Shown here one piece after another: positions 43,469 through 52,481 of a stretch of DNA of 64,000 nt; the first letter of the stretch is position 1, and each line of letters begins with the position of its first letter. Source of the stretch: Acholeplasmatales bacterium (GTDB lineage Bacteria > Bacillota_I > Bacilli_A > Acholeplasmatales > JAEDCM01); contig JAGCWW010000069.1 in the NCBI GenBank assembly GCA_017961685.1, forward strand, positions 1 through 64,000. Direction: 5' to 3'. The notes beneath the pieces are model-generated. The model ran no database searches. It was not told the DNA's origin and worked only from the letters and a program-made list of their open reading frames with translations. The position numbers and the translations under genes were made by a program.

Positions 43469-45436
43469 TCATTCTTCATTATTTTTGTCAACGAACTTGT
43501 CATTTTCAACTGTGTATGATAATTCACTACACACTTCTTGACTCAATCTATTTGAACCTACAGGTTTGTATGAATTCATCTCACACCATAACTTATAATC
43601 AGCATAAGCACTTGTAACAGTAAGTGTTTTTATTTTATCTTTTATTCCTGGAGTATAAATCCAACTAAGTACACTACTATTTTCAATACGATAAGTTTCC
43701 ATTACTTCTTTTGATGCTTTTGGTTCTATAAAAGTAAATGTATTTGTAAGTACATTACGTATAGCCATTACTGCTCTATATGCTATGTATTCTTTATCTT
43801 TCATAAGTCTATCATGGAATCTAGAGCCTTCGACTGTAGATACCTTAGATAGATTTGCATTGAAAGGAATGATTACTAGCTTTCTATAGAATCCAAATGT
43901 AGTATCAGGAGTACGTGGTAACTTATTGGCTGAGAAAAATAATGTTGCAAATACTGTAGCTGTGAATGGGTCTTTGTTTTTACGTTCAATTGTGATTTCA
44001 TCCCCACCAATTACTTGTTTAAATAGATCTGAATCCTTTAAAGGCTGTGCTGATATATCTCCACTTAATGAAACTAATTTATTATATAACTCAGCTACTC
44101 TAAACTTTTCACCTAAGTCTTTGAAGCTGATACTAGTACAATTCTCATATCCACATATCTCTTTTATTATATCTAAGAATGTACTCTTACCATTCCTACC
44201 TCCACCATAAAGTAAGAATGCTTTTTGTAATGATGAAGTCTTAGTAAAACTATATCCAATAGCTTCATACAGTAACTGTTCACAATCTTTATCGTGACAT
44301 GTAGCTGTATCAAAGAATTCATCTGCTGTTTCCCCTACAGCATTAGGGTTGTAGTTAACATTTAGATGTACAGTTTCTAAATGCTTTGGGCTTGGAGGTT
44401 CAAACTCCATAGTATTTAAATCTAATCGACCATTTAAGAATGAAATCTTATATGGATCTTTAGAGAACACAGTTGTGTTTAACTCTAACAGATTATCTAT
44501 ATATTTCATGACCTCTTGTTTTTGAAAGTCCTTAAGTATCGGACATAGGTTGGTCATAACACCTTTTATATAATCATTATTATTTACATACAGTCCTTTA
44601 TTCTCATCATAATAGTAGAGAATTCTAGTCTGACTGCACTTCTTAATCTTTAATAGGTCTATTAAAAAGTCCCCCATCTTTTGATGTACAAATTGATTGC
44701 CATTAAAGAACTCTTTCTCTGGGACATTTTCATTATTACTATCTCTTAATATTGTTGCTTCCATTTCCTGCTCAGTTAATGGGCTGGATGCAACATAATT
44801 ATTTATAAGTCTTATGCATTCAGCGCGTTCTAATGGAGATAGATCTGTTGTCTTCAATCTCCATAGATGCTTATTATAAGATTCATTTCTAGCTTCAGTT
44901 AAAGGGAACGTAATAAAGTTATCTTCAGGTTTCTTACCAAATTTAAATATAGGTGTTAACCAGAAAGGTATTTCTTCTATACCATTGTAGTAAACTATCT
45001 CTCTAAATTGTAAGTTTGGATCTTGATTAACTTTAGGATTCTTAAATGCTGTGCATATTGGTACATTGCCACTAGGAATAGTGTCTGCCATTGCACCAAT
45101 TGCTAATATATTATTAACAGTTTTCTTATCAAAGGAACTCTTGCACCATATATGAATGCCACGAGTTGTTTTCTCAACCATAACTTTTTCTTCACGATCT
45201 TTAATAATCTTAAGAACTATATCAGCTGTGGTTGTATCATCAATATCTAATACTAAGAAACCTTTTGGTAGAAGCCAGCCTATTTCCATCATAGGATCTT
45301 GGTTGGCAAGTGAAGTTATTTCTTCAAAAGAAAGAGGAGTTATTGGGCCTGATTGTTTAGGCTTTTTATTGAATAACTGTACATATCTTTTTTGACCTTT
45401 GTTGTACAGTTGTTCGAAGTCTTTAAACTTTAACAT
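43469..45436 (-). CDS. PrimPol-SF3 helicase (D5-like primase/helicase)
   Basis: The protein is about 655 residues from ATG 45436; a TTG at 45445 is also possible. The N-terminus is an archaeo-eukaryotic primase/PrimPol fold: D64 and D66 in LVLDIDD and H95 in RGIHIW. The C-terminal half is a superfamily 3 helicase of the D5 type: Walker A GGGRNGKST (411-419), then KLVSLSGDISAQPL and the FATLFFSANKLPR motif C. Such fusions prime and unwind in phage and plasmid replication. With DnaB also present, the phage has two different helicases. It is the last gene of the operon and overlaps the nuclease gene. Confidence 0.9.
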   Translation of the reverse strand: MLKFKDFEQLYNKGQKRYVQLFNKKPKQSGPITPLSFEEITSLANQDPMMEIGWLLPKGFLVLDIDDTTTADIVLKIIKDREEKVMVEKTTRGIHIWCKSSFDKKTVNNILAIGAMADTIPSGNVPICTAFKNPKVNQDPNLQFREIVYYNGIEEIPFWLTPIFKFGKKPEDNFITFPLTEARNESYNKHLWRLKTTDLSPLERAECIRLINNYVASSPLTEQEMEATILRDSNNENVPEKEFFNGNQFVHQKMGDFLIDLLKIKKCSQTRILYYYDENKGLYVNNNDYIKGVMTNLCPILKDFQKQEVMKYIDNLLELNTTVFSKDPYKISFLNGRLDLNTMEFEPPSPKHLETVHLNVNYNPNAVGETADEFFDTATCHDKDCEQLLYEAIGYSFTKTSSLQKAFLLYGGGRNGKSTFLDIIKEICGYENCTSISFKDLGEKFRVAELYNKLVSLSGDISAQPLKDSDLFKQVIGGDEITIERKNKDPFTATVFATLFFSANKLPRTPDTTFGFYRKLVIIPFNANLSKVSTVEGSRFHDRLMKDKEYIAYRAVMAIRNVLTNTFTFIEPKASKEVMETYRIENSSVLSWIYTPGIKDKIKTLTVTSAYADYKLWCEMNSYKPVGSNRLSQEVCSELSYTVENDKFVDKNNEE

Positions 45437-45746
45437 CAGATTCAAACAATTCTTTCAATTGTTCAATACTCCTTATTTCCATCGCTACTCCTCCACTTTT
45501 TCTTATAAGTTCTAACTTTATTTTTTGAAGTTCACTTAACTTTGAGCCTTGTTTTAATTCAAATGCATAAAACTTTCCTTGATAACAACAAACAATATCA
45601 GGTTCTCCCTCTAATTGATAAGAGGACACATGAATTTTAATAACATATGCCCCTATACTTTTTAGATATTCAATTACCTTTGATTGGAATGCTGATTCAA
45701 GGGTTACTTTTTTTCTACCATTCAACGCTTGTATCGTCAGTATCAA
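45423..45746 (-). CDS. VRR-NUC type nuclease
   Basis: The 107-residue frame has the VRR-NUC layout: SAFQSKVIEYLKSIGAYVIK, EGEPDIVCCYQGKFYAFELK with the catalytic D...ExK, then LSELQKIKLELIRKSGGVAM. Stand-alone VRR-NUC proteins of phages are structure-specific nucleases, likely Holliday junction or flap cutting. The start is uncertain: TTG at 45746 or 45725, neither with a good ribosome site. Reinitiation after the overlapping upstream stop is likely. Confidence 0.85.
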   Translation of the reverse strand: MILTIQALNGRKKVTLESAFQSKVIEYLKSIGAYVIKIHVSSYQLEGEPDIVCCYQGKFYAFELKQGSKLSELQKIKLELIRKSGGVAMEIRSIEQLKELFESDVKV

Positions 45747-46233
45747 TAACAGATAAATCGTCTTCAGCTAAATCAGGAGTTTCAACTGATTCAACTGTTT
45801 CTTCTTCAGTTACTTCTTCAGCAACTGCTACTGTTGGTTTTGCTGATGGAGTTTTATAAGTTACTGATTGATAATCATTACCATCAGTTCCTTTTCTTAA
45901 TCCTAATTTAACATTAACTGCTTTGTTTAAAAGTAAAGCTTCAATATCTAATTTTGCACTTTCACTTTCAACATAAGGTACTCCTGCAGCCTTACGAAGG
46001 CTTCTATATTTCCAAGAGAACGGACTCTTTGGATCAAAAGTTACTCTATCCCAGAATAATCTTCCTTTATTTTTACCTTCACTAATTACTTTGAATGTTA
46101 CGCTAAGAGTATTAGGTAACTTTTCTGCCATTTCAATTTTAGTTATTTGTGCTACTTCGTTTTCGCTTATCATTATTTCAAATTTATTATCTTCGCTTGT
46201 ATCTTGTTTTCCTTGATTAATTATTAAACTCAT
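45715..46233 (-). CDS. DUF669-like single-stranded DNA-binding protein
   Basis: The 172-residue protein has a first domain of about 120 residues, with LSVTFKVISEGKNKGRLFWD, KYRSLRKAAGV and VNVKLGLRKGTDGNDYQSVT, a pattern of DUF669-type phage proteins thought to bind single-stranded DNA. The rest is an acidic tail (EEVTEEETVESVETPDLAED) ending SVEW. It resembles an SSB with partner-binding tail, and it lies with the Sak4-like ATPase, its usual partner. TAATG couples it to the upstream gene. The short ssb at 33289 would then serve a different stage. Confidence 0.65.
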   Translation of the reverse strand: MSLIINQGKQDTSEDNKFEIMISENEVAQITKIEMAEKLPNTLSVTFKVISEGKNKGRLFWDRVTFDPKSPFSWKYRSLRKAAGVPYVESESAKLDIEALLLNKAVNVKLGLRKGTDGNDYQSVTYKTPSAKPTVAVAEEVTEEETVESVETPDLAEDDLSVIDTDDTSVEW

Positions 46234-46460
46234 TATTTATTTTCCTCATCTTTCTTTTCATTATCTTTAATTTCTTGAACTTTTTTTGCTACGCTTACTA
46301 ATGTATTACCAATGTTTGTTGCTACAGTCATAGTTGCATTGAAGTTTGATAACATAATTCCATACTCTTCTTTAGTTGGATCAGCTTTTTCTATTGCTTC
46401 AACTAATGGTGCAACTTTTGTATCAAGCACATCAGCCAATTTTTGTAAATCTTTAATCAT
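46233..46460 (-). CDS. Small helical recombination-cluster protein (75 aa)
   Basis: ATG 46460 was preferred because AGGAAG lies nine bases upstream; the frame extends to 46487. The protein (MIKDLQKLADVLDTKVAPLV) is wholly helical with a coiled-coil end. It sits between a similar 104-residue protein and the ssDNA binder. Unknown function. Confidence 0.55.
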   Translation of the reverse strand: MIKDLQKLADVLDTKVAPLVEAIEKADPTKEEYGIMLSNFNATMTVATNIGNTLVSVAKKVQEIKDNEKKDEENK

Positions 46461-46461
46461 A

Positions 46462-46776
46462 TTATTTTTCTTCCTTTTCTTTTTCATCTATTTTCTTTAA
46501 TAAATCTTTTAAATCGCTTTTAAGGAATTGTAATTGTTCCTTTTCATCTAGAAATGTAAATAGTATACCTTGTCTTAATAAATCCATTCCATCAAAATTT
46601 TTCATTTTAAGAACAGCTATAAGTTTGCAAATACATTTACATATTTCTTCAGTTGTTCCTAGAACAGCAGTTCCAATGTCTGTTACTAATACAACTGTTT
46701 TAACTTCTTCCATGCTAAGCATTTCAGCAGCTTGTTTCTTTCCTTTTAATAATTCTTTTTCAGCTTTGTTACTCAT
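46462..46776 (-). CDS. Small helical protein downstream of the Sak4-like gene (104 aa)
   Basis: A helical protein with a Lys-rich start (MSNKAEKELLKGKKQAAEML), a hydrophobic middle containing CKCICKLIAVLKMKNFDG, and a charged coiled-coil end (DLKDLLKKIDEKEKEEK). The two close Cys pairs are curious, but no metal site is proved. TAAGGAGGATT-like site upstream. No family recognised. Confidence 0.55.
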   Translation of the reverse strand: MSNKAEKELLKGKKQAAEMLSMEEVKTVVLVTDIGTAVLGTTEEICKCICKLIAVLKMKNFDGMDLLRQGILFTFLDEKEQLQFLKSDLKDLLKKIDEKEKEEK

Positions 46777-46787
46777 TTTAAATCCTC

Positions 46788-47585
46788 CTATCCATGTAAC
46801 TTGTCTAAAACATTCTTTTTGAACTTATCATATGTCATATCGACAACCTTTTCAGGTACCTTAAAGTCCTTAGGTTTTCTACATTTAGTAACAAGATAAG
46901 GGTGAGCACTAATGTATGTAACAAAACTTGTTTTAGTAACAACGTTATTGTTTTCATCTACTTTATCTTCTTTTTCAATCTTAGTGTACCATACGAATGA
47001 TGCCTTAGCACATAAACTTACTGAACTAGATGTCATTAAGCTTGGAATAATTGTATTGAACTCAGGATTATTATCATCACTTAGTTCTTTTTCATGTGCA
47101 ATTGCTACAACTCTAGCACCAGTCTTCATATGAAGATATTTTAGTAGGTTATATACATCCTCTTGGCTATCCTTTGCTTGCCCCCAAAGTTGTAATGTCA
47201 TACTTGTTTTACCACTGTTAGTCTTTAAGTATTTTTTAATTAAATATTCTAATTGTGTTAAAGAATCAATAACAATTGTAGAGTATTTAACTGGTATTTT
47301 CTTACCATCTACTAAAGAATAACCATTGATAACATCCTCAAGTACTTCATCTACTTCCTCGAATGATTCAATTGGTACCCAGTCAATAAGTTCTTTATCC
47401 TTATTGTCTACTGAACCAATTCCTCCTTCAAGAATATCTAAGTAAAGCATAGGAGCTTCCTTAGTTTTTGGAAATGTACTAGCAACTACAGTTTTACCTG
47501 TACCTGATTTACCATAGATGATATATACTTCATCTATTGGAGCTTCGCTAGCACGTTTCTTACGTTCTTGCAAAACATTTCCCAT
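46788..47585 (-). CDS. Sak4-like RecA-family ATPase (AAA_24)
   Basis: The protein has 265 residues from ATG 47585, with AGAAAGGAGAAAATT before it. Walker A GKSGTGKT at 25-32, Walker B YSTIVIDSLTQLEYL, then MKTGARVVAIAHEKELSDDN. This is the short single-domain RecA-like family used by phages for single-strand annealing (Sak4). It needs an SSB partner, and a DUF669-like protein is encoded nearby. A 400-base structured region precedes it and may be its leader. Confidence 0.8.
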   Translation of the reverse strand: MGNVLQERKKRASEAPIDEVYIIYGKSGTGKTVVASTFPKTKEAPMLYLDILEGGIGSVDNKDKELIDWVPIESFEEVDEVLEDVINGYSLVDGKKIPVKYSTIVIDSLTQLEYLIKKYLKTNSGKTSMTLQLWGQAKDSQEDVYNLLKYLHMKTGARVVAIAHEKELSDDNNPEFNTIIPSLMTSSSVSLCAKASFVWYTKIEKEDKVDENNNVVTKTSFVTYISAHPYLVTKCRKPKDFKVPEKVVDMTYDKFKKNVLDKLHG

Positions 47586-47978
47586 AATTTTCTCCTTTCT
47601 ATAAATGAGTGTTAGGGATGTCAAAGGTGAGGATTCTTTCACATCCTTTCTATCCCTAGCACTGTACTAACATGTAGGCAAGAGTATAAACCCTACATAT
47701 CAGTACGCTACCAGGGATAGCGCCTGCCTATTTGTTATGCCTCTATTTTTTATTTTTATTTTAGGTAGAATAAGAAAGGACAATAGGCAGTAATATCTTT
47801 TATAATATCTCTTGATACTCTAAAAGCTACTGTACTAGAGATACGGAAGTTAGATTGGCAATGGTATCTCCAGTACACTAGCTATTAAAGCTAGTGTGTT
47901 ATATCGTTGAGAGTAAGCAGGAACTAGAAGACTGATCATATAATCTAAAGGAGGATTAATGAACCTTTTCCTGCTTAC
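47586..47978 (-). ncRNA. Large structured RNA candidate with own promoter
   Basis: This interval has no convincing ORF but has six strong helices, in 5'-3' order on the minus strand. H1: 47968-47978 with 47913-47923. H2: 47889-47895 with 47877-47883. H3: 47864-47876 with 47832-47844 (13 pairs, one G-U). H4: 47782-47790 with 47724-47732. H5: a 71-base hairpin, 47650-47720, of 12 plus 15 pairs split by a 2x2 mismatch. H6: 47616-47646. The wobble pairs in H3 and H5 work only on the minus strand. The promoter at 47985-48013 would start the RNA exactly at the H1 arm. It ends at the Sak4-like ribosome site, so it is either an independent RNA or a leader. I know no class that matches. Confidence 0.75.
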
Positions 47979-47984
47979 AAGTAT

Positions 47985-48013
47985 AGTATATCACAATAAA
48001 TTATATAAATCAA
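47985..48013 (-). promoter_or_regulatory. Promoter of the structured RNA
   Basis: On the minus strand TTGATT (48008-48013), 17 bases, then TATACT (47985-47990). The predicted start at about 47978 is the first base of helix H1. The -35 box overlaps the stop of the upstream nuclease gene. Confidence 0.6.
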
Positions 48014-48933
48014 GAACTTTTTTTAATCTTATTTATAATAATTTCTCTGTCTTCTTCAGTTGGATTGTAGAAGTCTAAATTACAAAGTTCAGTATAAGGA
48101 CAGTAATCACATAGAGGTCCTCTTACTCTCTGTTTATTACCAGTCTTACACCCTTTATAACTATCATACAAATCTTTGAAGTTAGAGTCAAGCATATTTG
48201 AATCTAATAGTTGGCATTGTGTTCTTTTAAATAATGGATGGCCTCTTTTTTCTAGGTAATCTAATACAGCTTGGTATTCTGGTGCTGTATCTAGTCCCAT
48301 TTCAGCTAATTTATTATAGTAATCTTCATATCTTACAAGGCCAAGCTTGTTTTTATCAGCAGAAGGTTTTCCGTTTTGATTTAAAGGAACTGGTTGTAAT
48401 TTTGCTAGTCTAACCTCATCAATTTCATATGCATCTACCTTAATATGTAGATTTGTTTGAACCATATCACAATAAGTTAATAATTGTGCATTATATTTCA
48501 CTTGATTAGGAGTATATTTTAAAGGCTTTAGAGTTGTTTTTGTGTCTCGAAGTATAATTAATCCATCTTTATTAATTAGACGGTCTACAACGCCTGAAAA
48601 TATGTCTCCGTCTTCCCATTCTTCTTCAATTCTTTTTTCTGATTCAATTACTTCTTCAGAAGACATGTCATAATAGGCCAAATATTCTTTAAATACTTCT
48701 TCAAGTAATCCTGATTCAGTAGATAATTGTCCTACCATAACTTTGGCTTCATAGTCATTAAATACTGGGGTTAAATCTTCCCCTTTGCATGCTCTATCAA
48801 TGCATTGATGGAATAGATCTCCTAAAATTAGGTACTCATTTCCATCTGTATATATCTTTTCTTCATACATATAGGAATGTTTTCTAGGACACTGGTTATA
48901 AGTGCTTAACCTAGAATAACTATAGTTTGACAT
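48010..48933 (-). CDS. Cas4/RecB-like PD-(D/E)xK nuclease with Fe-S cluster cysteines
   Basis: The protein has 307 residues from ATG 48933, chosen for GAGGTGTAACGAT; in-frame ATGs exist upstream. It begins YSRLSTYNQCPRKHSYMYEE, as in RecB/Cas4 nucleases. GVVDRLINKDGLIILRDTKT carries the D...DxK active site. The cysteines C15, C275, C278 and C284 (C, then CxxCx5C) match the 4Fe-4S pattern of Cas4/AddB-type enzymes. It is probably a phage recombination exonuclease working with the Sak4-like annealing protein. It lies directly before the structured RNA. Confidence 0.9.
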   Translation of the reverse strand: MSNYSYSRLSTYNQCPRKHSYMYEEKIYTDGNEYLILGDLFHQCIDRACKGEDLTPVFNDYEAKVMVGQLSTESGLLEEVFKEYLAYYDMSSEEVIESEKRIEEEWEDGDIFSGVVDRLINKDGLIILRDTKTTLKPLKYTPNQVKYNAQLLTYCDMVQTNLHIKVDAYEIDEVRLAKLQPVPLNQNGKPSADKNKLGLVRYEDYYNKLAEMGLDTAPEYQAVLDYLEKRGHPLFKRTQCQLLDSNMLDSNFKDLYDSYKGCKTGNKQRVRGPLCDYCPYTELCNLDFYNPTEEDREIIINKIKKSS

Positions 48934-48937
48934 ATCG

Positions 48938-50695
48938 TTACACCTCATATTCATCTAGGTCTACTCCTGAACCAAATGGTCCTATTTCAATATCAGCAAC
49001 TAATGGCACATCCCAAGGAACTGTAAGGAATTTATCCATAAGTTTTGGATGTTGCATTATCTTTTGTATCTTTAAGATATTATCTTTAAAGTGTTCATTC
49101 TTTTTAATAAGTAATTCAACACTATCATGTACAGTTGCTATCATTTGAACTTCATCCTTAGATAAAGTATCATGAATTTCTATTAGTGCACATAGCATTA
49201 TGTCACTAGCAGCACTCTGTACAGGAAAGTTTAATATCTTTCTTAAATAGTTTGATCTTTCATAAGGATTAACTATATCTTCTGATCTAACTTTATATCT
49301 TCTACCCATAATACTTGTTACATATCCTTTATGTAATAGTTCTTGTTGAGTAGATTCATAATAGTATGGTAATTCCTTATAAGATTCAAAGAATTTATTT
49401 CTAATATGTGTAGCTTCATCTAGAGTAACATCTACTCCATATGATAGCTTAGCATATGATACAAAAGACTTAGGTTGCATACCATATAGATATCCAAAGT
49501 TAATGGCCTTAGCTTGAGTTCTTTGTTGTTTAGTAACTTCTTCTGGTTTACATCCAGCAACTAAGGCAGCCATGTTTCTATGTAAATCCTCACCGTTATT
49601 ATATGAATCTTTAATAGCTTGAACTCCTGCAACAACTGCAGCTGTTCTTAATTCTGCTTGGCTATAGTCTAGACAGACCATTTCCCACTCTGGATCTATA
49701 GATTGGAATAGGTTCTTTAGTTTTTTATTTCTTGGTACTTGTTGAAAGTTAGGATTGTTACAACTTGTACGTCCTGTTACAGTTGTATGTAGATTAAATG
49801 TTGGATAGATGATTCCATTATGTTGTTTCTCTAACCAATCTTTTAAAAATGTTAGGGCCTTGTCTGCCTCACGTCTTTTTAATATTAAATCTACAATTTC
49901 ATGTTTACCTTTAAGCTTAGTTAAAGCTTCTATACCAGTTCCAGGTTGGCCTGTATCTGTATAACAAGGTATCTCTAGTCCTAACTGTACATATAATAAG
50001 TCTTGTAATTGTTTTGGTGAGTTCCAATTGATGTCTGAATACATCTTTAATTGTGAATCAATGTCAGCTAGAATCTCTTGGTATTCTTCTAGTGTTTCTT
50101 TTAATTGTTCTACATTTATAGGAACTCCATGCTCTTCAACATCCCTATATACTTCTGTCGCTTTCATCATAAGCCAGTATGTTTTCTTATCCAAAGGATC
50201 AATCATATCTCTAAGCTTTTGATAAATTAAACGTGTATAATAAACATCCTTTTTAAGGTAAGGTTCTACCTCTTCTCTTGAATGAGATGTCTTCTTACTT
50301 AATGTGACATCCCAATCTTCAACACCTAGTAATCTTTGAGCACATGGTTTAAGTCCTAACCATTTACCTCTGTTGTTTATTAACTCAGGTGCAGTTGAAC
50401 ATAAATAAGCTAGAAGCATAGTATCATGTGTCATTGGTATTGTTATTCCATAGTGGTGTTTAATCATTCTTGTATCGAATTTACCATTATGAAATATATT
50501 AATATGACCTGGCTTACATAATTCATTTAGAATATCTAGATTATCTTTAGCACATTCTAAAATGATAAATTCCCCAGGATCTTCATCATTATCAAATGTA
50601 TGAATACCTATAAAATTTATCTTATCATTGATGTCTAGGCCATCAGTTTCAATATCAATTGCATTATACTTCTTTATGTTCATTTTTAATCTCAT
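48938..50695 (-). CDS. polA: DNA polymerase I, family A (no 5' nuclease domain)
   Basis: The 585-residue protein has an N-terminal proofreading domain (D14 and E16 in AIDIETDGLD, then HNGKFDTRMI and YLKKDVYYTRL) and a polymerase domain with motif A DYSQAELR (from D343), motif B KAINFGYLYG (396-405) and motif C HDSVEL (H522, D523). This is the compact T7/Klenow-like form used as replicative polymerase. An ATG at 50683 is an alternative start. It overlaps the next genes on both sides and lies between the SNF2 helicase and the Cas4-like nuclease. Confidence 0.96.
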   Translation of the reverse strand: MRLKMNIKKYNAIDIETDGLDINDKINFIGIHTFDNDEDPGEFIILECAKDNLDILNELCKPGHINIFHNGKFDTRMIKHHYGITIPMTHDTMLLAYLCSTAPELINNRGKWLGLKPCAQRLLGVEDWDVTLSKKTSHSREEVEPYLKKDVYYTRLIYQKLRDMIDPLDKKTYWLMMKATEVYRDVEEHGVPINVEQLKETLEEYQEILADIDSQLKMYSDINWNSPKQLQDLLYVQLGLEIPCYTDTGQPGTGIEALTKLKGKHEIVDLILKRREADKALTFLKDWLEKQHNGIIYPTFNLHTTVTGRTSCNNPNFQQVPRNKKLKNLFQSIDPEWEMVCLDYSQAELRTAAVVAGVQAIKDSYNNGEDLHRNMAALVAGCKPEEVTKQQRTQAKAINFGYLYGMQPKSFVSYAKLSYGVDVTLDEATHIRNKFFESYKELPYYYESTQQELLHKGYVTSIMGRRYKVRSEDIVNPYERSNYLRKILNFPVQSAASDIMLCALIEIHDTLSKDEVQMIATVHDSVELLIKKNEHFKDNILKIQKIMQHPKLMDKFLTVPWDVPLVADIEIGPFGSGVDLDEYEV

Positions 50696-50885
50696 CTACC
50701 ATCTCTAATAATTCTTCCATTGTTTCTAATTTAAGCATACGTTTTAATTCTTGAGCTATCTGTATTGAGAAGTTAGTGTAATCTCCTCTAAGAATTTGAT
50801 ACATATATCCATATGATATAAAGCTATCAGTTTCTTCTAACATATTAGCTACATTTCCGTACAATTCTTTAATACGTTCTTTCAT
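50664..50885 (-). CDS. Small helical protein between SNF2 helicase and polymerase (73 aa)
   Basis: An all-helical protein (MKERIKELYGNVANMLEETD) with a central YMYQILRGDYTNFSIQIAQE, which could be a helix-turn-helix or small partner fold. The start overlaps the helicase stop as ATGA, so translation is coupled. No family recognised. Confidence 0.6.
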   Translation of the reverse strand: MKERIKELYGNVANMLEETDSFISYGYMYQILRGDYTNFSIQIAQELKRMLKLETMEELLEMVDEIKNEHKEV

Positions 50886-52432
50886 TCTTCACTCCTTCTT
50901 CTATATATTTCAAACTCTTTATTATTAAAACTCTTTTTATTTTTAAGACTATGTAGTCTGTATACTTCTACTGTTCCTTTAACTATTAAATAGTAATAAC
51001 TACATGTATTAGTTTGACCTATACGTCTGATTCTATATTTAGATTGTTCATAATAAATATAAGAATCATGTAAAGAATAATAGATTATATTACTTATGTT
51101 AGGAAAATCTAGAGCTGCATTACCACTAACTATCTGTATTATAAGAAAGTCAACATGTCCACGTTTGAATTTTTCTAGTGGTTCAGCTGCATCCTTAGTT
51201 GAGCCATCAACACATACATAACTACGTTTAGCTTTCTTTAGGATCTCAGCTACAATTTGTTGTTCTTCTTTATATACAGTATATATAATAGCTGCATCTA
51301 GTTTCTTAACTAAGTTCTCAAGTGGTTGAGCTTTTGGATTATATGGAGTTCTATGTGGAATATTATCTTCGTCATAGATAAAGCCAGAACATAACTGAGT
51401 AAGTTTAGTTCTATGTTTAGCTCCACTATCTCCTAGTGCTAACCAATCTTTACCCTTAAGAACCTTATCTTTCTTAAAGTTTTTATAGATATCTGCAAGT
51501 TTATCTTTCTCACAAACAATTACCCATTCTTCTTCATTAGGTAATTCAATTAGATTTTCTGTTTTATCCCCATAACTACATTGTGATATGATCTCTTTTA
51601 ATTCATCACTGTGTTTCTCTGCTATTGGTCTATAATAATCATCTAATACAAAATATCTATTATAAAATAAATATTTAACTGCTAATAGATTTTCATTTAA
51701 GATCTTTAGCTGAGCAAATACCTCATCTCTTTGTTTATCTTGTGGTGTTCCTGTAAACAAATAGGTATGTTCACTCTGAATACTACACAGTGCTTTATTA
51801 ATATCACTTGAAACATTTTTTGCTCTATGAGATTCATCTAGAATCATACAAGTGTATTTTAATTTGGTGAATTTAGCTACACTTTCATAGTTTATAATAT
51901 AAATATCTGCTTTCTTTGTTGGATCCATAGTTATTGTGTATGACGGTAAGTATTTTTCAACCTCTGTTGAGTATTGAGGAATAGCTTTCTTTGGTGTTAC
52001 TATTAAGAATGGTCCTGTACCTAACATCTTTATAGTAGCAAGAGCTATTAATGTCTTACCTGTACCTGGTCCAAGAAAAATACAATATTGTTTATATTTA
52101 GCTATGTATTCTAGAGCAGTAAGTTGATGTTTCTTCCATGTGATTCCTTCAAATGTAGGAATCTTTAATCGTCTAGATCTTTTAGAAACATATTGTACTT
52201 CTGATTGTGACATAAAAGTTTTAATCTCATCTTCAATTAAGAAATATTTGGTGAAGAATTTCTCAAATGCCTTAAGGAATTTTAATGCTGCGTTATCTGC
52301 TAAGCAATAAAACTGTCTTCCTTTAGGATGACGAGATAAGAATGTGGATTCTTTTAGTTTGTTATATAATAAAACGTTTTCTTGTGGATCAATCATCACG
52401 AATCCTTTATACATATAGATTCGTGGTTGCAT
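50882..52432 (-). CDS. SNF2-family helicase/ATPase
   Basis: The 516-residue protein is read from ATG 52432 with AGGAGGTG upstream. Helicase motifs: GPGTGKT (121-127), DESH (199-202), YLFTGTPQDKQRDEVF, then ISNIIYYSLHDSYIYYEQSK and YRIRRIGQTN as the motif VI. It is compact and without extra domains. In phages such enzymes move along DNA during replication or recombination. It begins the replication operon on the minus strand. Confidence 0.93.
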   Translation of the reverse strand: MQPRIYMYKGFVMIDPQENVLLYNKLKESTFLSRHPKGRQFYCLADNAALKFLKAFEKFFTKYFLIEDEIKTFMSQSEVQYVSKRSRRLKIPTFEGITWKKHQLTALEYIAKYKQYCIFLGPGTGKTLIALATIKMLGTGPFLIVTPKKAIPQYSTEVEKYLPSYTITMDPTKKADIYIINYESVAKFTKLKYTCMILDESHRAKNVSSDINKALCSIQSEHTYLFTGTPQDKQRDEVFAQLKILNENLLAVKYLFYNRYFVLDDYYRPIAEKHSDELKEIISQCSYGDKTENLIELPNEEEWVIVCEKDKLADIYKNFKKDKVLKGKDWLALGDSGAKHRTKLTQLCSGFIYDEDNIPHRTPYNPKAQPLENLVKKLDAAIIYTVYKEEQQIVAEILKKAKRSYVCVDGSTKDAAEPLEKFKRGHVDFLIIQIVSGNAALDFPNISNIIYYSLHDSYIYYEQSKYRIRRIGQTNTCSYYYLIVKGTVEVYRLHSLKNKKSFNNKEFEIYRRRSEE

Positions 52433-52452
52433 ACTACACCTCCTATATGTAT

Positions 52453-52481
52453 AGAATACCACAAAAATAAAAAGAAGTCAA
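52453..52481 (-). promoter_or_regulatory. Promoter of the replication operon, overlapping a terminator
   Basis: On the minus strand TTGACT (52476-52481) is the 3' arm of the terminator stem; 17 bases on lies TATTCT (52453-52458), then AGGAGG and the SNF2 start. The layout repeats the one at 37822. Confidence 0.5.

Noticed and set aside
45700..45725. A-rich slippery run at the junction of the DUF669-like and VRR-NUC genes as a programmed frameshift.
   Set aside because: The run lies after the upstream stop codon, so a ribosome would not reach it in frame; reinitiation is simpler.
47947..48077. Plus-strand frame of 39 codons with AAAGGAGG before its ATG (near 47960), antisense to the nuclease gene end.
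   Set aside because: It lies inside helix H1 of the structured RNA and runs antisense to a firm gene; the purine tract is better explained by the RNA structure.
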